Shown here: piece after piece, positions 34,901 through 47,500 of the stretch
How the letters are laid out: each line of letters begins with the position of its first letter
Position numbering within the stretch: the first letter of the stretch is position 1
Source of the DNA: Paramacrobiotus metropolitanus
Taxonomy: Eukaryota; Tardigrada; Eutardigrada; Parachela; Macrobiotidae
Reading direction: 5' to 3'
Length of the DNA stretch: 64,000 bases
Assembly: GCF_019649055.1 (NCBI RefSeq)
Contig: NW_026570330.1
Coordinates: forward strand, 124,001-188,000
Position numbers and translations under genes: made by a program
The notes under the pieces: model-generated
Database searches by the model: none
What the model was told of the DNA's origin: nothing
What the model saw: the letters and a program-made list of their open reading frames with translations, nothing else

Positions 34901-37547
34901 ATAAACGGGAGTTTGCGCGTTATATTAAGGAACACCACCACCTGGACGTCAATCCCGAGGCCATGTTCGATGTGCAAGTAAGAACAGTTTCCGGAACGTA
35001 TCCAAATTTTATTGACACATCGCCGAACCAATTTATCTTTGAATTAATAAATGAGTGATTATTCTTTAAAATTTCTACTAATTTGCCGCATGTGAAATGA
35101 GAAAAATATTTGATTAATAATTAATGCAGTAATTTAAAAGTTAAGTAATTATCTGAATAATTGTTTTTTTTTATTTTTGAGCAGTTTTTTTTTAAAATGA
35201 GAAAAATAAATTGTTGATTAATAATTGAAATGAAACTGGTTAGAATTCCACTACATACCTAGTAAACTCATATTAAAACAATCGGACGCGATCCGCAGAA
35301 AATCCGGCCAGAAAAAGTTGGCCGGTCTGCGTACTGGTCCGTTGAGCGGGGATGGAGCCCCGACCCAAGGTGTTTTTTGGAGCTTTGTGAAGTAGAGAAG
35401 AGGTGAGGGGTTTGTATGGAACTGCTGTAAGTACACTCGGCCAACTAGCGTCGCCGTGGTTAACATTTTTTCGGCCAGGCACAGAGTGCCGAGTTGGTGC
35501 CTATCTGCCGACGTCAGCTATCGTCGTCATCCGGCGCTGCGTGCCGTTTACAATCAAGCAGCTTGCAGCTCCATATAAAAAATGCGCCGAAAACTATAGA
35601 TACAGTCAGATACATATATATGACCAGCTTCGGTTAGAATTTTCATCGGTTAAAATCGTCGGTCGGGTTTCATCGGTTAATTGTCATCGGAAATTTGATA
35701 AAATTTTTGATAAATTTTTTGATGAAATAATTGGTAGACAGGTTAATTTTTTAAAAGAATTTTTATGGTAAATGTGCGCTGTACACAGCACGGTAGAATA
35801 AAATGAAAAGCAGCTCTAAGGGTATTTTTTTAAATCTCGATTTTTGACAGGGCTGATTGTTTGGCTTTTGATTAAAAATAATTTGAAAAATAAAAAAATA
35901 ATACTCCAATAGATAAAGTGAAAATAATAAGAATAAAAACAATATAAATACAATAAAAATAACAGAAAAATAAGGATAGAAATAATAATTTTGCTAGGTG
36001 AAGCGCATCCACGAGTATAAACGCCAGTTATTAAACTGCCTGCACGTCATCGCGTTATACCGCCGCATCAAACGCCACCCGGCGGCGGAGATGGTCCCCC
36101 GCGTCGTCATGATCGGCGGGAAGGCGGCGCCGGGCTACGCCGTGGCTAAACAGACCATCCAGCTGATCAACGCCGTCGCCGGCGTCGTCAACCACGATCC
36201 GACCGTGGGCGACCGGCTGAAGCTGATTTATCTGGAGAACTACCGGGTGACCCTGGCGGAAAAGGTCATCCCGGCCGCGGATCTCAGTCAGCAGATCTCG
36301 TTGGCCGGGACGGAGGCCTCCGGCACCGGGAATATGAAGTTTATGATGAACGGGGCGTTGACTATCGGGACGCTGGACGGGGCTAATGTGGAGATGCGGG
36401 AGGCGGTTGGGAAGGAGAATTTCTTCCTGTTTGGGATGGATGTGCAGGAGGTGGAGCAACTGGCCACCGCCGGGTGAGAAGCGGTCAATAAGATGATTCC
36501 CGTCGATTTTATTTAATTTTCTTCTTGTTTTTATTTTTTTTATTAATTTGAATTGTATACGTAATATTATAGTTTTGTTAATTTACTTAGTGTCGTTGCG
36601 ACAGTTAATGGATGTAATTTATTAATTACAGTAAATAACCGATGAATTTATTCCGCATTTGTTCGACAACTTTTGTATGCTTTTTTGAGAAATTATGCAA
36701 TTATTTCTATTTTTTATGAGTACATTTCTGAATTTATTAAGTAACTGCTACTTTTACATTTAATTTAATTTCTGAATTTTATTTAATTTATTTGCAATAG
36801 ATTTTCGAAATTATTATAGGGTATGTACAGACACAGTTACTTTATACTTGTTGCGCTGTAGGTATAATCCTATGGATTATTACATGAAGAATGAGGAACT
36901 TCGAGAATGTCTGGATATGATTAAGGACGGGGTTTTCTCGCCGAACAACCCGAATTTATTCAAGGGATTCGTCGATCATCTGCTGCGATGGGACAGGTAC
37001 ATGCGCCGTCATATAACAACGATGTCATTTTTTTCAGATTTAACTGATGTTTCTTAAATTAACGAGTAAATAAAAACTAACTGTGTACAATAAATGAAAA
37101 TTTCACAAATTGACTGTAAAGTGTAAACGTATATACAGATAAAGCACAGAAATCCATGAAGAATAATGCAGAAAATATTTTTTCAAAATTCTGTACAGGT
37201 ATATACAGATATATTTAGAAATTATTAAATATACACATATATTTAGAAATTAGCTGTAATGCATAGAGGCACAATGATTCATGAAGAATAATTCCGATAA
37301 AATTTTTAAAAAAATTCTGTACAGGTACATGGTGTGTGCGGATTTCGGGGACTATATGCGGGCGCAGGCGGAAGTCAGCGCCGCCTACGCCGACCGGGAG
37401 CGGTGGAATCGGATGGCGCTGCTGAATATCGCCGCCAGTGGCCAGTTCAGTAGTGACCGCACCATCCGTGAATACTGCCAGCATATTTGGCATGTGGAGC
37501 CCTGTGAGCCGGCGCGCGCCCTCTCCACCATCAACGAAGTGCCCTAA
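28925..37547 (+). CDS. PYG: Glycogen phosphorylase (849 aa)
   Basis: Cleaves terminal alpha-1,4 glucose units from glycogen with phosphate, releasing glucose 1-phosphate in the cytosol; uses pyridoxal phosphate. Ten exons: 28925-29161, 30434-30626, 30698-30924, 31798-31961, 33134-33476, 34024-34266, 34669-34977, 35998-36473, 36862-36996 and 37325-37547. All junctions keep frame and follow the vertebrate sequence almost colinearly (human about 842 aa). The regulatory serine is present (FLSVRD, Ser13, equivalent to Ser14). [44 protein letters not shown] and the cofactor site [14 protein letters not shown] (Lys about 686) are intact, so the enzyme should be active and phosphorylase-kinase responsive. 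Intron 2 (30627-30697, 71 bp) uses a GC donor: only TTA G|GCAGGT..TCGTAG|AT gives the conserved LDSLATL. Introns 1 and 4 exceed 1.1 kb. Confidence 0.97.
35240..35590. other. GC-rich structured island in phosphorylase intron 7
   Basis: Within an otherwise very AT-rich intron (34978-35997) this block is GC-rich and full of short inverted repeats: CCGGCCAGAAAAAGTTGGCCGG near 35310, CGGGGATGGAGCCCCG near 35348, and AGTTGGCCG against CGGCCAACT about 125 bases apart. No reading frame is convincing. A SINE-like insertion or a structured non-coding RNA is possible. I see no target duplication or poly-A tail. Confidence 0.35.
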
Positions 37548-37816
37548 TTAATGGAGACTCATGAATTCGTTTTATTCGCATTTTTCTCTTATGTTTTTCT
37601 GATTTTTTTCTAATTTTTCTTCTCTCCTTATTTATCGCATTTTGTCTCACTTTATGTCATTAATTGCCTCATTTTTTTATTAATACATTTTCTCTTGTTT
37701 CGCTTTGTTGGATTAGATTTTCTTTTTTGTACTTGTTGTTTCTTACTTTTATGCAGATTTTTTGCAGCTCTCGATATATATTTTTTTGCAGTTTGTCGTG
37801 AAAAATTTATTAAATT

Positions 37817-37822
37817 AATAAA
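37817..37822 (+). terminator. Polyadenylation signal AATAAA of glycogen phosphorylase
   Basis: AATAAA lies 270 bases after the stop codon and is followed closely by TTGCGGTAGTTGTGCG, a G/T-rich stretch suitable as a downstream element. Confidence 0.45.
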
Positions 37823-37867
37823 GGCTTGCATTTGCGGTAGTTGTGCGTAAAGTCATACGTATATAAT

Positions 37868-37873
37868 TTTATT
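37868..37873 (-). terminator. Candidate polyadenylation signal of the SLC16 gene
   Basis: TTTATT on the plus strand is AATAAA on the minus strand, 179 bases past the SLC16 stop codon. It lies only 50 bases from the opposing phosphorylase signal. Confidence 0.35.
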
Positions 37874-38051
37874 TCGAATTCATTTCTTCGAAACAATTTT
37901 GAGCATTCTGGATGAGCAGGCAGAAGAACACGCGGTCTGGTCTAGACTCTAGACAAATAATTATGTATTTCACCATTGAGCATTTCCATCACAGCAATAC
38001 TGAACAAAACATGGTTGTATTTTTCTATATAAAGAAATATAAAGAAAATAA

Positions 38052-41000
38052 TTATTGGCCCAGCTCCTCGAGGCGGTAGGTGTCTTTCTCGTCTCTTACC
38101 ACCTTCCGGCGTCGCGCGGCCCCCATCCGCCGCCCGATGGGGATCAGCAGCAGCAAGAAGCCGCCGACAAAGCCCAGGATGCCGGTGAGGACGAAGACGA
38201 AGGAGTGGCTGTTCCCGAATTCCATCACCAACCAACCTATCACAGACACAAGACTGTACCATGCGTAAAGGTCATGCGGCATTTATTTTCTTAAAGAAAT
38301 TGTTTTGCGAACATATTTTCCTTTCGACCAGATTAATGAAGTCGTACAGATTCAGAGCTAATGTAAAAATACATTTGTTAATACGGAAAAGATCACCTAA
38401 TGGTTAGGGCCACCTGCGAATTATGAAAAAAAAACTAATAATTCATAAGAGAACCGAAAATAAAAAATATTGTAAAAATGGGAATCACTGAAAATTTAAC
38501 AACAAAAAGAAAGAGAGGAAAAATCGCGTGACAGAAAAAAGCGTTAATGTGGAAGTATTGTTAGAACAGACGTACCTCCGAGCGGCGGTCCAATCAGGCA
38601 GGCCACGCCCCGAAACACCCCAATATTCCCGTACAGCGGCCCGAATATCGTTATCCCAAAGAAATCCACCAGCACCACCGTGGTCAGGGCGAACATGCAG
38701 CCTATACAACAGCAGCAACGCACGGTAAAGGTCACCATTGCAAAATTAATATTTTATTCTACATTTACATTTACATAATAATTCTACATTTACATTTAAC
38801 TAAATAACAAGATTACAAACATGGCATACATTTGCATGATAACATGTTATTCATAATTATCTAAACGTGTAAAATTAATTTGTGATGTACAGTATATTAG
38901 TGTATCGAATATTTATCTGTAAATACATAATTATATAATGATACAGACGATAGCCTACTAAGAATTTTTTTCTTAATCGTTTAAATAAGTACTTAAAAAT
39001 ATATAATACCCATAAATATGAATATATATAATAATAATAATTTTTGAGAAAAGTCAAAAGTGACATTATACAGACCACTAGTGACCTTTATCTTACCATA
39101 GCCGGTGCCGAAGACCGCAGCGTACAGACACACGGACCAGTAGCTCTGGCCCAGCACACTCAACGCCGTCGCCGCGCCGTACATCATAATGTTGGCGCTG
39201 AGCAAATACAGCCGGCTGCGCGGCACCGCATTGCCCAACGCTCCGAATCCCAGCCGCCCCACGGTGTTGAAAATCCCCATGATGGACAAGATGAACGCGG
39301 CGTCCAGTTTGTCAATGTTCAGATCCCGCACAGCGCGGTTGTATAAAAAGACCAGCGGGGCGCTGGCCGAGTAAAAGGTCAGGAATTGGTTAGCGGCGAA
39401 GATCCAGAAGATCCAGTTGGACAGCGCCGAGCGCATGGTGAGGACGTCCGGGAGGATGGACACCCGGCGGGCTTTGGACATGGAGGTCAGGGTCGGGACT
39501 TCGCGCAGCGGCTTCGTCTCGTCGGAATTATATAACAATTCGCCTGTAAAAAAATAAAAATAGCCGTAAAAAATAGAAAGTTTTGGTGCACAATCGAATT
39601 TTTTCAAAATAATAAATAAAATAATTTTCAAAAATATTTTCAAATAATTTTCAAACTGATAAATAATTTATTGAAAAAGTTTTATTAACCCAGTTTTTAA
39701 TCGTTCTTAATCTGAAATTGCTTCGGAGTGTCTCGAGTGTTAAAAAGTAATCATCAAATAATTTCTGAATTATTAACGTTTTTTTTGTTTTCCTTGATTT
39801 ACGCCCATTTTTATTTTATTATAATTGTAACAAAATTATTTTTTAAAATACTTTTATTAAAATTTTTGATTACGCATCATATTCTTAGTCATCGGTTTAT
39901 TTCTGTTACATACGTTAAACCGATCACTTCCGTTTAAATACTGTTCAGTAAATCGGTTTCGGTTTAAATGCAGTTCAATATATAAAAAATGAGCTGATTA
40001 GTTTTTATATCATTTTTAATATTCAAATAATTCAATGCCGGCCTTTACCGTTGGACGATTCCGGACTGTACGGTGACCCGTCGGCATTAACATTCTTATG
40101 TGGACCAACGTAGACTTTCAGCGGAAGATGCTCCACCGTCCTCCGCTTAATGGTGACCTTTCTCCGAGTGGGTACCGGTCGCAGCAATAAAGCGAAAATA
40201 CACCCGTTGAACGCCAGTCCGCCCTCGATCAGCATCGCGCCCGGTCGTTCATAGTGGACGATCAGTAAGCGGACGAGCGGCGAGAAGGCGAAGACGCCGA
40301 AGCCGGCGCCGCACACCGCCAGCCCGGTGGCCAGGGCGCGTTTCTTGGAGAACCAGCGGGTGACGGCCGTCACCGCCGACAGGAACATCAAGCCGGTGCC
40401 GATACCTGCACAAATAGATCAATAGAAGTAAATGTAATGTATACGAGAATGCCATGGCTGATATGGGCACTAATCAAAATATGATGAATTTAAATAATGA
40501 AAAAATATATATCATGCGTTAAAAAAGACTGATAATATTTGTTAATTAATCTCGTATACATGTTTGTATAAAAATACTAATTATCACGTAATCCATTTTG
40601 AGATAAGTTTTAATAGGACACTGATGAAAAACTAAATTTTAAATTAAAGGAAACAGATAAAATGGCTTAAAATTACGTGCTAAGCGGTAAAAATTATTCG
40701 CGCGTAAAATACCGAGGGCTAATAAAGTACTAAAATTTACGTCAATATGTAATTTTGGTACATGCACAAAATACATATACCGGTATATGCAGCCGTTGGA
40801 TTAAAACGGGTGGACTCAAAATACAGTAATTCAAACATCAAGAAGGTTTGATCGCATGTATGCAAAAGAAATAAAAACTTCGATAAATAAATAACGAACA
40901 AATAGCTCAAAATAAATACGTAAGAGAAAAGCGGGATATTTACCGGAAAAGGCGCCGATGCCCAGGATAACGACGAGGATGGAGGGCGCGTAGGCGGCAA

Positions 41001-42204
41001 TAATACAGCCCACGCCGCAGATGATGCTGCCCAGGAAGGACACCGCCGCCGTGCCGATCTTGGTCACCAGCCAACCCGCCAGCGGGCCTGTTCATCAGAT
41101 ACATGCACCGCAATTACTAAGCAGTCAATCAATTATCCATTTACCGTTATCTTCTTTTCTTGTTTTAAGCCTAGACAGATACAGGTATCTGGGAAAAATA
41201 GTGAGAATCATTGGAAAAAAAATGAAAAATACTAAAAGATTAAAAATATGTATGAAAAATTCTCAATTCTCCTGTGACCAGTAGATAGAGTAAAATTGTT
41301 AAAAAATGTCAACGTAAAATGTAAAAGCAAAAAATGGTTCAATTTAGAAAAAAAAAACTTTAATGTAAGTCACGGAGAATTCCATTATTGTATTACTCGT
41401 GGATTTTTCTACTGCTGCTAATTTCGTTATGACGATAGTATAAAGTCTTCATTAATGCAGACTGATCCCATGTACTACGATCGTTGCCCACTCTCAGCAA
41501 ATTTCAATATCGTGCTGTATATTCAGGAAAATTAACTGCTGCCAGAATGATTAATTCCCGAATGTTAAAAGTGCAACGATTTCTGTCTGAATTGCATCCA
41601 AGTAGAAAATACTAAAATTTTTCTTTTCAAAAAAAAACAGGAAATTTATAACGAAAATTGTCTTTTAGTATTAATTCAATGCGGCTTTTCCCTTACAACC
41701 CTCAATTTTTTGCTCATTTTCTGATATTAATTGGTCCATTGCACTACGATCATCAGTCAACGGCAAATCGTCGACAAACGTATAGAGTCAACATTTCCGT
41801 TTGCAGTACGTTGTATAATGCATGGCACCAATTAATCCAGAAAAACATAGTAATAAAATTAACAGTAAAAATTCAAAAAATGATGATATTGAAAAATCCC
41901 ACAAAGTTCCTGAAACATTTCTGAAGCGAATAATTAAGCAAAAAAAAACGCAGAAAGATTTCTTACCGCTGCCGAAGAGCATAGCCAGGTGGGCGGCCGC
42001 CACCCAGGCGGTGGTGGAGGCGTCCGATTTGAAATCCTCCTGCAGCGAGGGATAATACACGCCCAGCGTGTAGCCCACGCCCAACGAGATAACATGCTGC
42101 ATGAACGTGGCGAACACCACCACCCACCCAAAGCCCCCGTCCGGCGGTTCCGCCGGCTTTATTGTAACAGCCACCCGCTCCTGCGACACGCGTCCGTTAC
42201 GCAT
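38052..42204 (-). CDS. SLC16 monocarboxylate-transporter-like protein (498 aa)
   Basis: A major-facilitator membrane transporter; SLC16 members carry lactate, pyruvate, ketone bodies or related acids, usually with a proton. Six exons join in frame: 42204-41967, 41087-40944, 40405-40049, 39543-39097, 38701-38576 and 38236-38052. The family signature at the start of TM1 is present (PPDGGFGWVVV, residues 20-30), followed by the usual two blocks of six hydrophobic segments. RWFSKKRALATGLAVCGAGFG at the TM4-TM5 region (given here in part) matches the conserved SLC16 loop. A cytosolic loop of about 90 polar residues separates the halves, and the C-terminal tail is short and charged. All five introns are phase 1 and split a glycine codon. 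The substrate cannot be told from sequence; an orphan SLC16 such as MCT9/12/14-like is as likely as a lactate carrier. Confidence 0.93.
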
Positions 42205-44581
42205 AATGTAGCCGGGAAATAAATAAATAAAATATCCCGGCAAAATAAATCAAAATATTCCAAGAAAAAATCAGTATAAAAATTCAGATGAAATTATATG
42301 CGATGCCGGTGACTGTGCATCGCCGCGACGGCCGCTTTAAAAAAAGCCGTAGTACGAGATTTTTACCGCATTTTTGTTTTTGGCCCAAAGTTTAACGAGT
42401 TCGGTAGCGTGATTTATCGGCCGAAATAAGTGCACTTGGAAAAGCGGTGAAATTGTGCAATGCGCCCGGAGGATGGTGAAAATGGCCGGTACACGGCGAA
42501 TATAATCAGCCGGCGTTGATCGCGTTTGCGTTTTTTCTTTGAAAGATATTAAAACCGATTATCTGCGGCTGATTAGCAAGCCCGCAGTCGCACCGCTTAA
42601 CGAGTACATACCGTTAAGCAGCGTACGTGGGAATTAAAGGCAGTACAAATCGATAAAGCGCCAACGTAAAGTGTACAGTAGAGAGTGTTACGTTGCGGCG
42701 CTACACGTGTGTACACCAATGTTGGCACACCGGCGGAAGTGGCAGATAGCGGCTGTTGTAATAGGAAGAATTTTAAATATTATTTATGGGCCGTATTGTG
42801 CAGGGTGGTGACTATTGATGGCGGGTTGATCGGTGTGGAAATGGCACGGTCAGCATATTGATGCGGGGATTACAGGGCGGAAATGCAACAGTCAACAGTT
42901 TTATATAAAGTAACGATTAATATTCCCGCTGCGTGTATTGCGTCATTCACCGTACGAAAGACTGCCAGTATTAAAATTATGCAAAAACCCGATTTACATA
43001 GCACACGCGCTACAATTAACACAACAAGACGGTTTTAGACTTTTCACAAAGTTAATGACAGCATACCATAAAATATGAACTTTATGTACGTTTCTGAAGG
43101 TTTGGTTCAACAAGCGAAAATAACCACAAATCATGGGTAAAATCCTAATTAAGGCCTCGGCTACCTTACCGTAAAAATTATGCTCTCAATGTCGTGAAAA
43201 ACTGTGTGGTACTTTTCGGCAAAAGAAAATTTATATATCATGTGTTCAAAGGAAAAAGAAACCTTAAAAGAGTTTCTATAGTAATTATGTGCTCCAGTTT
43301 TCAACTATTGGTAGTACAACGATACCAGGTGAGGATGAGGATAGTACGCCACTACACTACAATATCATTGCTATCATATGTACGAGTGAGCGCCGTACTT
43401 GGATGTGATAGGAGTAGAGCCCCCAAACAGTAACAAATTTTTGTACGGCTACGTACGGTTTTCGCTTACGGCACCTACGGCTACGGTACGGTTACGGCAG
43501 AAATAACGGGATTGACCGTACGGTATACCGTATACGGCAGTACCGTATACGGCAAGCCCATTGTGAAACCGTGTTTTTGGCTTACGGTTACGTACGGCAC
43601 TTCCGTTACAGTACCAATTTTCACTACGGTTACGTACTGTTGTGCCGTACAGTATGCCGTATACGGCAGTACAGTATACTGTTTGGGGGCTCTAGATAGG
43701 AGTAATTTGCAGCACTAAATAATTTCTTTGGCGAACTTCAAGAAATACATCTACGTAGCGTTGTTAGGCAACCTGCCGTGTTTAGCAGTATTTGCACACA
43801 CTGCTTAACGCCGCAACGCTGCAACATGGCATATTGTCGCAAACAGTACCATAGTGCATTTAAATAAGCAATAATTATTTATTTAAGTATTGCGTTAATT
43901 AAATATTATTATATCCAGGAAGCTTACTGACTACTACGAGTACAAACTACCACGCGTAAAACGGACGCACTACCATGGCCTTGATCGATTAACGAAGCAG
44001 TTGATGATCGCTTAATCTAACGTGATCCAATGTACCGATAGCGTTTACTGTACTACTAAACGGTGCACTGATAAAAACAAAAATTTAATGGCCACCGGCC
44101 CACCGGCATGTGTGTCTGTGTACATGTATATCAAGAGAATTTTTGGATGTCTTGTCTAAATTTGCGTCCAGACGCTCACGGTTCACTGGAAGGTTAACGC
44201 GAGCGTTGGTCACGGTTTGAGAGATTACTCTCCCGAATTCTGCCTGATCCACATCGTTATGTAATCCATTTTATCTGGCGTTAGACAAACAACTGATAAT
44301 ATAATGAAGTGTATTATGTCCGTTACGGTGTAAACGGCGTTCCAGCACGCAAAAGGCTTCCGTTCCCATAATTATTATTATGCATGTATTTATCGGCAGT
44401 GTCGTACACACAGATGACCCGATAGCGCCGTTTTATCGGGCACCCACCGAGGTCATCACACACCGCGGAATGCACAGTCGGTACACTCGATAATCAGCGC
44501 AGTATGTGAAACATCGAAAAGCGTTGGTATTCTTCCCATGCAGCGCCGTCAGGTTCATGTGCAGCGCTTGGAAGTGGCACC
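42205..44581. other. Divergent intergenic region with a MITE
   Basis: This 2.4-kb spacer lies between the start codons of the SLC16 (minus) and carboxypeptidase (plus) genes. It holds both promoters and one 280-bp MITE. No coding feature is supported; the small open frames at 43.2-43.7 kb are inside or beside the MITE. Confidence 0.5.
43415..43694. mobile_element. hAT-like MITE, 280 bp, TACGG-rich interior
   Basis: Perfect 18-bp terminal inverted repeats, TAGAGCCCCCAAACAGTA (43415-43432) and its inverse (43677-43694), are flanked by a perfect 8-bp duplication GATAGGAG at 43407-43414 and 43695-43702. This is a hAT signature. The interior is a dense patchwork of TACGG, GTACGG and GTATACGGCAGTAC words with strong self-complementarity. 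There is no coding frame. Its ends differ from those of the 718-bp family in this window, so it is a separate family. Confidence 0.9.
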
Positions 44582-47500
44582 ATGTCGGCCTTATCACAGA
44601 TATCCCAGGTTGTGCTTATGCTGGTGATTGTCCTGTGCGGGAGTGTGAATGCCTACGGACATCGCCGGAAGAATGTCTACTGTAAGACGCGCTACTACAC
44701 GCAGACGCTGGATCATTTCAGGTAGGATTTACGTGTGCCATAATTATACATGTGTACGGAAAAATTCCCTATCCGCTTCATATTGTCGCTTAAAGCGTAA
44801 AAAATTTATTCTGTGTTCGTACTAGTATACGCTTTGAAGCGTTTGCCCATAAAAGTCTGTACGGCACACGATCCGTAAAATCCCTGGTTTTTGTTTGAAG
44901 ATTAAAAGAACGTAAAAAAACGGTTTTTTCTGTGATCAGTTAGTGGGTGCTTCGATTTGGCTATTTAAATTTTTGATTAGTTGGTTCATTAATTTGACGG
45001 TCCGACGAAACGCTTTTACATTTTTAAATAATATTCACTGTTGCCGGAATTGCAAAAGCGTGCAGTACGAACCAGTTTTTACGAGAAAAAGCGTAAATTT
45101 GTTAAGCCGGTTATTTACAAGGGTTGGCTGTTGATAGTTTCTCCACGAATGCCACATTCCAGCAGCGTTATGTCATCTGCAAGGAAAGCTGGACGAAAGG
45201 CGGCCCGATCCTCTTCTATACCGGCAATGAAGGTCAGTTTATCGAAACCAGAACAACGCTTTATAAACTATGCTGTTTTTCACACAAAAACAATCATCAT
45301 ATTACGCGTGCTGAATTTTCCATTTTTTGACGAATTTAATTTATGAATGCATTACGTATAACGTGGCGCATAGGTGACATCATGATGTTCGTCAACAATA
45401 CCGGCTTCATGTTCGAGCTGGCGCCCCAGCTGGAGTCCATGGTCATCTTCGCCGAACACCGCTACTACGGCAAATCGCTGCCTTTCGACGGGACGCTGAA
45501 CGGGACGACGCTGGCTTATCTAACATCCATGCAGGCACTGGCTGATTACAACGATTTGATCGATCATCTCAAGCACAAAATTCCCGGCGCTGCACGATCA
45601 CCGGTTATCGCCTTCGGTGGCAGTTATGGCGGCATGCTGGCCGCCTGGTTCCGTATGTACAACAATTTTTCTCCGGATTTTTTCTAGTATACCCAGAAGG
45701 TCCCGTATTCATCCGCAATATCATCGCGTGATGCGCATCACTCGACGATATTACGGATGGATACGGGTGGCAGCTACGGCGGCATGCTGGCCGCCTGGTT
45801 CCGTATGTACATACAACAATTTCTCTCTGGATTTTTTCTAGTTCACAGAAAAATTTATATTTATTTTTTTTACAGTTTATTTTTAAGGGATCCAAATTTA
45901 TTTGATCCTAGATTTATTACTGAACTAAATAATTTATTTTATAACATGCTGCAGAAAAAGGTTTTCATGGAAATTTGTTTTAACAAGTATTGTTGTATTT
46001 ATATTTACCGTGTAAAATTTAATTTTAATTTTATTTAGCAATAACAGTTAGTTTAATATTTTATGAGCATGTTACATTACTTATACATATTCAGTTGCTT
46101 CAGTAGGAGCTAATTAAAAACACTTCAAGACATTTGAACAAAATAATTTAAACTGCAAATGTTCTTAATTTTAGGCATGAAATACCCGGCGACGGTGATT
46201 GGCGCCCTGGCCAGCTCCGCCCCCATCCTGCAGTTCGACGACATGGTGCCCTGCAACACCTTCGCCCAGATCGCCACCCGCGACTACAAACTGGCCGCCC
46301 CATCCTGTCCCGACCTCATCCGCAAGTCCTGGAGTATCATCCAGAATTTCTGGCGGTCCAAGGACAACCGCGATTGGCTGCGGGATACCTTTAACCTCTG
46401 TGGAGTGCTGGACGAGAAGAACAGCACTCTAGCGGATTTCCGGGCGTGGCTGTTTGCCGGGTGGACGTACATGGCCATGACGGACTATCCCTATCCCACG
46501 AACTTTCTCAAACCGATGCCCGGGTGGCCGGTGAAGGCGGCGTGTCAGTTTCTGAGTGATCCGCAGCAGCTGCGGACGGATAAGGCGGTGATGCAGGCCG
46601 TGTTCAAGGCGGTGTCGGTGTACTATAATTACAGTGGGCAAGCGACGGGGTGTTTTAATATCAGTGATTCGTCCAGTGGAACTGCGCTAGGTATGTTATT
46701 AGCAAGCGAATCGAAGCGCTCTTCAATTGTCTTGAGGTTTTCCTGGGTTTCGTATGTTTGAGGTTGATTTAGGTTTTCTTAGTTTTTCTTAGGCTGTTTG
46801 TTAGGCTTCCTAGGTTTTTAAGATTATGTTAGGTTATCTTGGTTTTCCTTAGGCTGTTTCTTAAATTTCGTTCTCTGTGAACCTTATACAAAATTTTCTC
46901 AGGTTTTTTACTTTTTTCTGCGGTTTTTTAGGTTCTTAGATTTCTTGAGCTTCTTAGCTTTTTTTAGTAGTGGGTTTTTAGGTTTCTTAGGTTTCTCGTT
47001 TTCTTAAATTTTCGTAGTTTTTTCTCCGTTTTTTCGTAGTCTGTTTGTTAGCATAATTAGGTATTTTGAAGTTGTACGAACAAACTGTACAGTCAAATCA
47101 TCTTAAAAACTTAGAAAAAGGAATTAGAAAACGTAAAATTGTATTTCTTTGTTAAAGTATAACCTAAATACATATATTATGTTTTAAGAGCTTCTCTATA
47201 TGGCGTAAATAACTAACCGTGGAGCTGGAAAATGAAGTTTTCATCAGATTGGATCCGAAAATGTAGTTTTTAATATACCTACATAAGCCGATAAAATGCT
47301 AAAGATCACCGTTTTTAGGGGACATTCAGTGGGACTACCAGGCCTGTTCAGAGATGGTGATCCCCGACTGCAGCGACGGCAAAAAAGACATGTTCTACTA
47401 CCGTCCCTGGAACCTAACGGAATACTCCGATAGCTGCCAGAAAACCTTTAACGTCCGTCCCGACACGCGCCTGGCGATCCGGGAGTACGGCGGGGACAAT

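Larger units (their letters stand above)
37548..38051. other. Convergent 3' spacer
   Basis: The phosphorylase gene (plus) and the SLC16 gene (minus) end facing each other across about 500 AT-rich bases. Each strand has a polyadenylation-type signal here (37817-37822 plus, 37868-37873 minus), so the two transcripts may overlap slightly at their 3' ends. Confidence 0.5.

Noticed and set aside
35300-35400. Hammerhead-type ribozyme or retrozyme
   Set aside because: Hairpins are present but the CTGATGA and GAAA core words are missing.
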